Source of the DNA: UBA5066 sp046331465
GTDB lineage: Bacteria > Acidobacteriota > Thermoanaerobaculia > UBA5066
Length of the DNA: 64,000 nucleotides
Reading direction: 5' to 3'
Assembly: GCA_046331465.1 (NCBI GenBank)
Contig: JAXLQV010000003.1
Span: 558,001-622,000, forward strand
Position 1 is the stretch's first letter; every line of letters starts with the position of its first letter. Position numbers and translations under genes: made by a program. Shown one piece after another: positions 56,815 to 64,000 of this stretch. The notes beneath the pieces are model-generated. The model was not told where the DNA came from. It saw nothing but the letters and a program-made list of their open reading frames with translations, and did no database searches.

Positions 56815-58803
56815 ATGCCGGCCCGGCCGACGACGCGCGGCGAAGCCCTCCTCCTCGGCGCTGCCTTCGCGGCCGCCCTCGCCGTCCGGCTCCTCTCGTT
56901 CCCCGCCGCGACCGCCGACGGGCTGCGGCTCCTCTCGCCCGACTGCTACGGCCACCTCCGCCGCTCGACTTCCGTCACGAGGAACTTCCCGCGCGTCCCC
57001 GTCCGCGACGCCTGGCTCAACCACCCTGACGGCGGCGTCTTCATCTGGCCTCCCGGCTTCGACCTTCTCGTCGGCGGTACCGCCCGGCTCGCCTACGGGG
57101 CCGACGCGACGCAGGAGGAGGTCGCGCGCGTCCTCGCGACGCTCCCGCCTCTCCTCGGGGCGCTCCACGTCGTCCCGCTCTTCTTCCTCGCGCGGCGCGT
57201 CCTCTCCCGGCGGCGGGCGGCGCTCGCCGTCACGGCCTACGCGCTCCTCCCGGCCGCGGCGATCTGGAGCCAGTTCGGCCACGGCGATCACCACGTCGCC
57301 GAGGCTCTCCTCCTGCTCCTCCTCCTCCTCGCGCTGGCGCGGGCACGGGAGGCCGGCCTCGCGCCCGCCGCGGCCGCCGCCCGGGCCGTCGTCGCCGGGG
57401 CGGCCGTCGCCGCGATGGTCCTGACGTGGCAGGGCGCCGTCTTCGCCGCGGCGCTTTCGTTCCTCTGGGCCTCGCTCGCGCTCCCGCCGCGGAGGGCCGT
57501 CGTCTTCGCGCTCTCGGCGGCGCTCCTCACCGCCGCCGCGACGGCGCCGTTCGCGGCCGGGCTCGACCTCCCCTTCACGTTCGTCTCGTTCGGCTGGTGC
57601 CAGCCGGCGCTCCTCCTCGCCGGCTCGGCCGCCGTCGCGGCGATCGTCGCCGCACGGGCCGCCGGGCGCGACCGCCTCGCGTTCGCCGCCCTCGCGCTCC
57701 TCCTCGCGGCCGGGGTCGCCCCCGTCACCGCGCCGCTCGCCGCGACCGTCCTCCGCGGCACCCGCTACATGGCGACCCACGCCGCCGGTGTCTCGGCCGA
57801 CGAGATGGACCGCGGCGGGTACCTCTCCTACCCGAAGGACTTCCTCGCCGTCGTCGCCGAGGCGCGTCCCCTCGTGGCGCCGCCGCTCGCCGCGTCGCTC
57901 CGCGGCGCTGTCGAGGAGCTCTCCCCCGGCTTCGTCCTCCTCCCCGTCGCCGTCGTCCTCTGGGGGCGGAGGCGCGCCGACCGCCGCCTCCTCGCGCTCT
58001 TCGGAGGCGCCCTCTTCCTGATGACGCTCTCGCAGCAGCGGAACGTCTACTACCTCGCCCCGTTCGCCGCCCTCGCGATCGCCGAGGCGCTCGCCCGCCT
58101 CTCCCCGCGCCGGGCGCTCCGTTCCGCGGCCGTGGCGCTCCCGGCCGCCGCGCTCCTCGTCGCGCTCCCCGGGCTGCCGCACTACGGGCGGATCGTGAAC
58201 TACGCCGGCGCGCCGGGAAGCGACCTCCTCGAGACGCTCGCCCGCTTCCGGAGCCTCGCCCCCCCGCCCGCCGATCCCGCGCACCTCCCGCAGCCGGAAC
58301 CCGGCTCGATCGAAGGCGTCTTCGCGCCCTGGTCCGCCGGCCACTTCGTCACGGCGCTCACGGGATGGCCGGCGGCCGCCGACCCGTTCGCCTACGGCTG
58401 GCGACGCCAGGCGCGGCTCTTCACCGCGATCGACGACGCCGAGGCCGGGGAGATCCTCGCCGCCGCACGCTGCCGCTGGCTCTTCACGACCGACCTGCGC
58501 GCCGTCCTCCCTTCCTACGCGGCCGCGGCCGGCCGCGCGGGAGCTCCTCCCGACGCGACCTTCTCGGTCCGCGTCCACGAGTCGTCCTCGCGGCGCCCCG
58601 TGCCGTTCCTCGAGCTCGTCCTCGAGTCGCGGACCGCGTACCGGGCGCCCGACGGGCGAATCGTCCCCCGCTTCCGCGTCTGGAGGGTCAGAACGGCCAC
58701 GGAGAGGGAGGGAGCCTCTTCTCCTGCTCCTCCCGCGCCCGGAGGCGTGGCGGCACCCCGACCCCCGGCGGCATCGAGCGCTCGAGCACCCCGTCCCTCG
58801 TGA
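56815..58803 (+). CDS. STT3/AglB-like oligosaccharyltransferase-type protein
   Basis: 662 residues, about 12 membrane segments. The first loop has SPDCYGHLRR near 41-50 (the D-x-Y-H-R pattern of STT3), followed later by FGHGDHHVAEAL near 154-164, the conserved DHH motif of GT66 enzymes. A soluble C-terminal part starts near 490 with GVFAPWSAGHFV in the place of the WWDxG block, which is altered. GT66 enzymes move lipid-linked glycans to asparagine; whether this one does so or is a divergent transferase is open. The Ala/Pro-rich last 35 residues overlap the convergent gene by 116 bp. Confidence 0.75.
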   Translation: MPARPTTRGEALLLGAAFAAALAVRLLSFPAATADGLRLLSPDCYGHLRRSTSVTRNFPRVPVRDAWLNHPDGGVFIWPPGFDLLVGGTARLAYGADATQEEVARVLATLPPLLGALHVVPLFFLARRVLSRRRAALAVTAYALLPAAAIWSQFGHGDHHVAEALLLLLLLLALARAREAGLAPAAAAARAVVAGAAVAAMVLTWQGAVFAAALSFLWASLALPPRRAVVFALSAALLTAAATAPFAAGLDLPFTFVSFGWCQPALLLAGSAAVAAIVAARAAGRDRLAFAALALLLAAGVAPVTAPLAATVLRGTRYMATHAAGVSADEMDRGGYLSYPKDFLAVVAEARPLVAPPLAASLRGAVEELSPGFVLLPVAVVLWGRRRADRRLLALFGGALFLMTLSQQRNVYYLAPFAALAIAEALARLSPRRALRSAAVALPAAALLVALPGLPHYGRIVNYAGAPGSDLLETLARFRSLAPPPADPAHLPQPEPGSIEGVFAPWSAGHFVTALTGWPAAADPFAYGWRRQARLFTAIDDAEAGEILAAARCRWLFTTDLRAVLPSYAAAAGRAGAPPDATFSVRVHESSSRRPVPFLELVLESRTAYRAPDGRIVPRFRVWRVRTATEREGASSPAPPAPGGVAAPRPPAASSARAPRPS

Positions 58804-60271
58804 AGTAGACCTCCTCGACGTAGCCGCGCTGCACGACGAGGGGCGGCGAGAGGGGCGAGACGACGGGAAGGGCGAGCCCCGCCGCCGTCCAGAGGCACGC
58901 ACCCGCGAGGAACGGGCCGAGGCGCCGCCAGCCGAACGCCGCAGCGGAAGCCCCCGCGACGACCGCGAACGGGACGACGAGCGCGAGAGGTTTCCAGGCG
59001 AGGTGGAGGAGGTTCGGCGCGACGAGCCCCTCGGCGAGCAGGGGCGCGGCGAAGCTCCCCCACGGGAGCGGGAAGCCGGGCGGGACGAACGGGAAGACGA
59101 GCGTCGTCAGCGCGACCGCCGCCGTCGAGGCGCCGGCGAGCGCCGTGGCGACGGCGCCCCACCTCGCGAACGCGAGCGGGAGGAGGAGGAAGGGAATCGC
59201 GGGGACGACGTAGCGCGCGCCGACCGTGAAGCCGCCGTGCCAGTCGGGGAAGCCGGAGTAGAGGAGGAGGAGCGAGGCCGGGACCGCGAGGAGGGTCCCT
59301 CCCGAGCGCGGCCCGAGGCTCCGGACCGTCGCCGGCGTCGCCGCCGCCGCCGCGAGGAGGACCGGGGAGAGGACGACGAGGCCCTTCGACGGGTCGAGGA
59401 GGAGGCGGAGGAGGTTCCCCGCCGACGGCCATCCGACGCCGTACGCGCCGTGCTCCCGGAGCTTCCGGAACGCGGCGAACTTCTCGTACGCGACGGGAAG
59501 GGTGAAGGGGCCTCCGAACGCCGCGACGTTGTAGCCGAAGAAGAGGACGGCGAGCGGGAGGGCCCCGAGCGCGATCCGGAGCGCCCGGGCCGGCGGCCGG
59601 CCCCAGGCCGCCGCGAGCGCGAGGATCGCCGCGGGGACGAGCGCCGGGTAGTCGGCGAGGACGGCGAGGCCGAGGAGCGCGCCCGCCGCGACGTCCCGTC
59701 CGGGCCGCTCGGAGCGGTCCGGTGGGAAGAGGAGGACCCAGCCGCCGAAGAGGCCGAGGGCGACGAGCGCGTGGCCGAAGAGGAGGAGCCCGTACGCGAG
59801 GAGCGGCGTCCCGAAGACGAGCGACAGGACGGCCGGCCCGGTCTCTCCCGGGGAGCCCCGAACCGACCGGACGGCCCCGGCGAAGAGGAGGGCGAGGAGA
59901 ACGGCCGGCAGCGTCGACGCGCTCCACCGCATCGCCGTCACGGCGACCCGCATCGAGTCCCCGGAGGGCGGGCCCGCGAAACGGCGGGCCGCGAGGTATC
60001 CCGGGACGGCCGCGAGCCCGGCTCCCGGCGCCTTGTTCGGGTAGAGGCGCCCGTCGCGCTCGGCCACGTCCTCGAACCGGGGGCCGAGGAGCGCGGCGAC
60101 CTCGGGGTCGAACGACAGGCGCCCCCTCTCGACGAGGGAGACGACCGCCGCCCAGCGCGTCATCTCGTTCGGCGAGACGAAGTGGGGGAAGACCGGGATG
60201 ACGAGGAGCGCGAGGAGGGCGAACAGTCCCGTCACGGCGACCGTCCCCGTCTCCTTCGAAACAGTCGTCAT
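58688..60271 (-). CDS. GT-C-like polytopic membrane protein
   Basis: 527 residues with about 11 membrane segments. The N-terminal loop includes FPHFVSPNEMTRW and RLYPNKAPGAGLAAVP, a pattern seen in uncharacterised GT39-related membrane proteins. The C-terminus is basic and soluble. No DxD or PMT signature is certain. The ATG at 60271 lies 12 bp from the divergent DPM-like gene start; CATGAT lies 9 bp upstream. Its 3' end runs 116 bp into the convergent STT3-like gene. Confidence 0.75.
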   Translation of the reverse strand: MTTVSKETGTVAVTGLFALLALLVIPVFPHFVSPNEMTRWAAVVSLVERGRLSFDPEVAALLGPRFEDVAERDGRLYPNKAPGAGLAAVPGYLAARRFAGPPSGDSMRVAVTAMRWSASTLPAVLLALLFAGAVRSVRGSPGETGPAVLSLVFGTPLLAYGLLLFGHALVALGLFGGWVLLFPPDRSERPGRDVAAGALLGLAVLADYPALVPAAILALAAAWGRPPARALRIALGALPLAVLFFGYNVAAFGGPFTLPVAYEKFAAFRKLREHGAYGVGWPSAGNLLRLLLDPSKGLVVLSPVLLAAAAATPATVRSLGPRSGGTLLAVPASLLLLYSGFPDWHGGFTVGARYVVPAIPFLLLPLAFARWGAVATALAGASTAAVALTTLVFPFVPPGFPLPWGSFAAPLLAEGLVAPNLLHLAWKPLALVVPFAVVAGASAAAFGWRRLGPFLAGACLWTAAGLALPVVSPLSPPLVVQRGYVEEVYFTRDGVLERSMPPGVGVPPRLRAREEQEKRLPPSPWPF

Positions 60272-60286
60272 AATCTCCGGATCATG
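60269..60286. promoter_or_regulatory. Overlapping divergent -10 boxes with mutual start codons
   Basis: On the plus strand CATAAT (60269-60274), 9 bp, then ATG at 60284. On the minus strand CATGAT (60286-60281), 9 bp, then ATG at 60271. Each -10 box contains the start codon region of the other gene, so RNA polymerase could serve only one direction at a time. Confidence 0.5.
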
Positions 60287-61024
60287 CGCCATGGGCAGCG
60301 GGTCGCGGTCGTCATGCCGGCCTACAACGCGGAGAAGACCCTCCGGAGGAGCTTCGACGAGGTCCCGAAGGAGTGGGTCGACGACATCATCCTCGTCGAC
60401 GACGCCTCCCGCGACGGGACGGTCGCCCTCGCGAGGACGATCGAGGGGCTGACGGTCGTCGTCCACCCGGAGAACCGCGGCTACGGCGGGAACCAGAAGA
60501 CCTGCTACGCGACCGCCCTCGCGGCCGGGGCCGACGTCGTCGTGATGGTCCACCCCGACCACCAGTACGACGCCTCCGTCCTCCACGAGCTGATCGAGCC
60601 GATCGCCGAGGGGAGAGTCGACGCGATGTTCGGGAGCCGCATGCTCGGCGGACGACCCATCGAGGGCGGCATGCCGAAGTGGAAGTACCTCGCGAACATC
60701 TTCCTGACGGCGATCGAGAACGCGACGTTCTACCTCTACCTGACGGAGTACCACTCGGGGCTCCGGGCCTACTCGCGCCGCTACCTCGAGGCGGTGAACC
60801 TCGCGACCTTCTCCGACGACTTCGTCTTCGACACGGAGATCATCGCGGCCGGGATCTGGAAGGGGATGCGGATTCGCGAGATCCCGATCGTGACCCGCTA
60901 CTTCGACGAGGCGTCGCAGATCGACTTCGTCCGCTCCTGCGTCTACGGCCTCTCGATCCTCGGCGTCATGGTCCGCTACAAGCTCCAGAAGTGGGGCTGG
61001 CGGAACGACCCGATCTTCCGGTGA
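60284..61024 (+). CDS. DPM/CsbB-like polyprenyl-phosphate glycosyltransferase
   Basis: 246 residues, soluble GT2. VAVVMPAYNAEKTL, IILVDDASRDGT, ENRGYGGNQKTCY and VMVHPDHQYD (the metal site reads HPDHQ) are typical of dolichol-phosphate mannose synthase relatives, and a YHSGLRAYSRRYLE segment follows. No C-terminal membrane helices. It would build a polyprenyl-phosphate sugar in the cytoplasm. Its stop overlaps the GTG of a YfhO-like gene, reproducing the CsbB-YfhO gene pair known from Gram-positive surface glycosylation. No GtcA-like flippase is seen here. Confidence 0.9.
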   Translation: MRHGQRVAVVMPAYNAEKTLRRSFDEVPKEWVDDIILVDDASRDGTVALARTIEGLTVVVHPENRGYGGNQKTCYATALAAGADVVVMVHPDHQYDASVLHELIEPIAEGRVDAMFGSRMLGGRPIEGGMPKWKYLANIFLTAIENATFYLYLTEYHSGLRAYSRRYLEAVNLATFSDDFVFDTEIIAAGIWKGMRIREIPIVTRYFDEASQIDFVRSCVYGLSILGVMVRYKLQKWGWRNDPIFR

Positions 61025-63288
61025 GGCGTCTCCTCCCGGCGGCCGTCGCCGCGCTCGTCCTCCTCGTCGTCGCGCTCGCGAACGTCGACCTCCTCTCCGG
61101 CCGCTCGACCCCGTCCTTCCGCGACCTCGCGACGACGCAGCGCCCCGCCCGGGCGCTCGCGTCCTCGCTCGGCACGTCGGCCCTGAACCCGAGCGCCTCC
61201 TTCGGGCAGCCGTTCCACGGCAACCCGAACCTCGTCCTCGCCTACCCCTTCCCGGCCGCGCCACGGTGGCTCGGGGTCCAGCTCCTCCTCCACGCCCTCC
61301 TCGGCGGGCTCGGGTTCCTCGTCTTCCTCTCGCTCCTCGGGCGCTCGGGAGACGCGGCCCTCGCGGGGGCGCTCGCGTTCTCGTTCTCCGGCTACGCCCT
61401 CTCGTGCACCGCGTTCCTGAATGCCACGACGACGCTCGCCTGGATCCCGTGGCTCCTCGCCGCCGTCGCCGTCGCCCGGCGCGAGGGTGGGCCGGCGTTC
61501 CGCCTCGGCTTCCTGGGCGTCGCGGCCTCGTCGCTCCTCCTCGCGCACGGCGGGGAGCCGGCGCTCGGCCTCCTCGGCATCCTCCTCGCCTTCGCGTTCG
61601 CCCTCTCCGGCTTTCGCGGAGAGAGGCTCCGCCCCCTCGGAGCGCTCGCGGGAGGCGGCCTCGTCGCCGCGCTCGCGTCGGCGCCGTACCTCCTCGAGGT
61701 CCTCCGCGCGACGGAGGCCTCCTCCCGCCGGCTGCGCGGGTTCTCCTGGGGCGAGTTCGCCGCCGTCGGGTTCCACCCGCTCCGCCTCCTCGAGACCCCC
61801 TTCCCGTTCCTCTTCGGCGACCCGGCGCGGACCCTCTCGGGCGCCTTCTGGGGCTTTGCCGCGACCCAGGGGAACCCGCCCTACCTCGCGTCGCTCTCGT
61901 TCGGGGTCCTCCCGCTCGCGCTCGCCGCGACGTTCGCCGCGAGCCCGCGGCGGCGCGAGGGGCGATTCTGGATCGGCGCCGCCCTCCTCGCGTTCGGCGT
62001 CTCGCTCCTGCCGTGGATCCCCGGCGCCCGCGCCGCCTACGAGGCTCTCCCCTTCCTCCACGCCGTCCGCTACCCCGTGAAGGCGCTCCTCGTCGCGACG
62101 GTCGCGGTCGGCGTCCTCGCCTCCCTCGCGGTCGAGAGGCTCCTCGTCGAGGGGGCGCTTCCCCGCTGGCGTTCCCGGGCTGCGGTCGTCCTCCTCGTCC
62201 TCGCCGGAGCTCTCGCGCTCGCGGCCGTCGTCGCGCGCGCCCGCCCCGGGATCCCGCAGCGCCTCCTCCTCTCCCTCTGGGACCCCGCGTGGGCCTCGGA
62301 CCCGGGCGTCGTCCTCGCCCCCGTCCTCGCACGCCTCCCGCGCCAGGCGGCCTCCTCCGCCGCGCTCCTCCTCGTCGCGGGGCTCCTCCTCGCGCGCGGC
62401 GCCGGCGAGGTCCGCGGCCGCGCGCTCCTCCTCCTCGCCCTCGCGGCCGAGGGGCTCACCCACGCCCGGTTCCACCTCCCGCGCGCCCCGTCCGAGTGGT
62501 ACGACCGCCCCTCCCCCCTCGTCGCCGCGGCGAGCCGGATTCCCGGGCGCGTCTTCGAGCGGACCGGCAAGGACGTCGACGCCGTGAGGCGGGGCCTCGC
62601 CGGCCCGGTCCCCGCCGACGAGCGCTACGCCCTCCCCCTCGCGCAGGTCTCGCAGGGGTGGTCCCTCGTCGGCGCCCCGCACGGCCTCCGCTACGCTTGG
62701 GACCAGGACCCCGACGGGAGCTACACGCTCCTCGACCGCTTCGCGCGGAACGTCGTCACCTCGCACGACTGGCCGACCCGGCTGAAGTGGCTCCGGGCCG
62801 CCGGGGTCGGGAGCGTCATCGCGGGCGACGTCCCGCCCGGTCTGCCGGGCCTCGTGCCGGTCTTCACGGAGGGGCGCTACGGCCCCGCGGCGACCCTCTT
62901 CCGCGTCGCCGAGCCGCTCCCCGGAACCCGGCGGCTCTCCCGTGTGCGCGGATCGGTCTCCGTCACCGAGGCGGTCGCGGTCGTCGACTCGCCCGGGTTC
63001 GAGCCCGCCACCGACGCCGTCGTCGCGGGCCGGCCGCCGGCCGGCACCGACCTCCCCGACGCGGACCCGGCCGCCGTCGCCCACGTCGTCGCCGAGAGCC
63101 CCGTCGGGCTCGTCGTCGAGACGAGCGGGGCGCGCCCCGGTCTCCTCCTCGTCGACCGTTCCTTCACGCCGCGCGTCCGCGCGACGGTGAACGGCCGCGA
63201 GGCGACGGTCTACGCCGCGCAGCTCCACCTCGTCGGCATCCCGCTCCCTCCCGGCGCCGCGCGCGTCGAAGTCTTCCTCGCGGAGTAG
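61021..63288 (+). CDS. YfhO-like multi-pass membrane protein
   Basis: 755 residues, GTG start inside the preceding stop (GTGA). About 12 membrane segments, VRYPVKALLVATVAVGV in the place of the RYPEK block, and a C-terminal beta domain ending with LLVDRSFTPRVRATVNG...PLPPGAARVEVFL, but without the final membrane helix of the other two paralogues. Predicted to use the lipid-linked sugar made by the adjacent DPM-like enzyme. Confidence 0.83.
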   Translation: MRRLLPAAVAALVLLVVALANVDLLSGRSTPSFRDLATTQRPARALASSLGTSALNPSASFGQPFHGNPNLVLAYPFPAAPRWLGVQLLLHALLGGLGFLVFLSLLGRSGDAALAGALAFSFSGYALSCTAFLNATTTLAWIPWLLAAVAVARREGGPAFRLGFLGVAASSLLLAHGGEPALGLLGILLAFAFALSGFRGERLRPLGALAGGGLVAALASAPYLLEVLRATEASSRRLRGFSWGEFAAVGFHPLRLLETPFPFLFGDPARTLSGAFWGFAATQGNPPYLASLSFGVLPLALAATFAASPRRREGRFWIGAALLAFGVSLLPWIPGARAAYEALPFLHAVRYPVKALLVATVAVGVLASLAVERLLVEGALPRWRSRAAVVLLVLAGALALAAVVARARPGIPQRLLLSLWDPAWASDPGVVLAPVLARLPRQAASSAALLLVAGLLLARGAGEVRGRALLLLALAAEGLTHARFHLPRAPSEWYDRPSPLVAAASRIPGRVFERTGKDVDAVRRGLAGPVPADERYALPLAQVSQGWSLVGAPHGLRYAWDQDPDGSYTLLDRFARNVVTSHDWPTRLKWLRAAGVGSVIAGDVPPGLPGLVPVFTEGRYGPAATLFRVAEPLPGTRRLSRVRGSVSVTEAVAVVDSPGFEPATDAVVAGRPPAGTDLPDADPAAVAHVVAESPVGLVVETSGARPGLLLVDRSFTPRVRATVNGREATVYAAQLHLVGIPLPPGAARVEVFLAE

Positions 63289-63309
63289 GTCTTCCGGGAG
63301 GGTCCGGGA

Positions 63310-64000
63310 TCAGGAGGCGGGCTCGCCGGTCGTCACCGGGATCGCGCGCCCTCGGACCGTCGTGAAGCGAAGGGGCCGCTCGGGCAGGGGAGCGGCCGCC
63401 GACGCGGCGACGTCGGAGAGCGTCACGAAGGAGACTCCGTCGGAGGCCCAGGCCTCGAGCTGCCGCGCGAAGAGGCCGGCGAACGCGCGCCCCCCCTCGA
63501 TCTCCGTGTGGACCGAGTGGACGCTCGCGCCCGGCGCCTCGACGACGGCCCTGCGGAGGAACGCGACCGTCCCTTCGCGCCTCTCTCCCCGGAACTCCTC
63601 GAAGGCGAGGAGCTCGTCAAGCGTCGGGAGGGTCGAGGGGACCTCGACGAGGCCGGCGGGCGCGCCGTCGCCGCGAAGCGGGCGGAAGGGGGCGCCGCCG
63701 CGCGTGTCGGACGAGACCCGGATCCCGCGCGCCTCGTACGCCTCGACGGAAAGGGCGTTCGCCGTCCAGCCGGGGGCCCCGGCGACCTCCGCGGGGCGCC
63801 CGAGGACCTCCGCGAAGCGGTCCGCGGCGCGGCCGAACGTCTCGCCGACCTCCGCCCGGCCCATCCCCGGCAGCCGGTCGTGCCAGTCGACGTGGTCCCA
63901 GGCGTGGACGCCGCACTCGTGCCCCGCCGCCGCCGCCTCGCGCATCCTCGCGACCGCCTCTCTCCTCTTCCCGATGTCGGGCGCGGGGAGGAGCGTCCCG
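63310..64000 (-). CDS. arnD: ArnD-like polysaccharide deacetylase, 5' end beyond window
   Basis: Partial; about 229 residues visible, with the N-terminus (including the first catalytic Asp) right of the window. GHECGVHAWDHVDWHDRL has the NodB-type HxxxH zinc site, and the order of later blocks (SSDTRGGAPFRP, VEVPSTLPTLDE, SVHSVHTEIEGG, DGVSFVTLSD) matches ArnD, which removes the formyl group from undecaprenyl-phosphate 4-formamido-arabinose in lipid A modification. It supports a role for this locus in polyprenyl-linked sugars. The ArnD call rests on recalled similarity; another NodB-family deformylase or deacetylase is possible. Confidence 0.8.
   Translation of the reverse strand, partial: GTLLPAPDIGKRREAVARMREAAAAGHECGVHAWDHVDWHDRLPGMGRAEVGETFGRAADRFAEVLGRPAEVAGAPGWTANALSVEAYEARGIRVSSDTRGGAPFRPLRGDGAPAGLVEVPSTLPTLDELLAFEEFRGERREGTVAFLRRAVVEAPGASVHSVHTEIEGGRAFAGLFARQLEAWASDGVSFVTLSDVAASAAAPLPERPLRFTTVRGRAIPVTTGEPAS

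Overview
The window is about 70% G+C, densely packed, and written in short co-directional runs whose genes often overlap by 4 bp (ATGA or GTGA). The gene mix suggests a Gram-negative bacterium with an outer membrane: a TonB-dependent receptor, a lipoprotein, a periplasmic adaptor with MacB/FtsX permeases, phosphatidylserine decarboxylase and an ArnD-type enzyme. Sigma-54 promoters, a selenoprotein, IPTL-CTERM-like tails, CSLREA/Ig-like and DUF11 surface proteins and a GTP-type PEP carboxykinase add to the picture. An Acidobacteriota-like lineage is my inference; no rRNA or marker gene here settles it.

Layout. 1-4.2 kb (minus): the N-terminal part of a CSLREA/Ig-like surface protein, then two related exported proteins. 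4.3-7.5 kb: an alpha/beta hydrolase, a HepT/MntA toxin-antitoxin pair, a GNAT acetyltransferase and an MFS transporter. 7.5-14.2 kb (minus): two M16 peptidase homologues followed by a membrane fusion protein and two MacB/FtsX permeases, with no ATPase nearby. 14.3-20.3 kb (plus): metK behind a SAM riboswitch-like leader, a WYL regulator, an ArnT/PMT-like membrane enzyme, galE and rfbB. 20.4-28.1 kb: tRNA-Ala(GGC), a small DUF6116-like membrane protein, a YpfJ-type metalloprotein, a 1511-residue secreted nuclease and a second secreted protein, both with IPTL-CTERM-like tails. 28.1-33.5 kb (minus): a BtuB-like receptor behind a cobalamin riboswitch, and psd followed by an amino-acid-type ABC transporter whose binding protein and permease are fused. 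33.6-40.5 kb: pckG, a tandem-MshEN protein, proline iminopeptidase, speA and a YqgE-family protein. 40.5-47.8 kb: a perfect 28-bp inverted repeat, a MoxR ATPase with an unusual partner, two paralogous five-cysteine secreted proteins, a penicillin-acylase-family enzyme and an ArsC-like protein read through an in-frame UGA. 47.8-64 kb: a large set of GT-C/YfhO-type membrane proteins, DPM-like glycosyltransferases, an STT3-like protein and a partial arnD, which together look like a polyprenyl-phosphate-linked glycan modification locus.

The most interesting signals are four. First, three genes (the MshEN protein and the two five-cysteine proteins) carry GG-N10-GC sigma-54 promoters preceded by clusters of GTGTC/GACAC sites, which suggests one enhancer-controlled regulon linking a probable c-di-GMP receptor to an undescribed secreted protein family. 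Second, the ArsC-like gene has an in-frame UGA in a UxxC motif, a strong upstream ribosome binding site and a SECIS-like hairpin. Third, at least a dozen genes without Shine-Dalgarno sequences have a -10-like hexamer 6-9 bp before the start codon, which implies common leaderless transcription; one divergent pair has start codons only 12 bp apart. Fourth, metK has a leader resembling the SAM-I/IV riboswitch variants.
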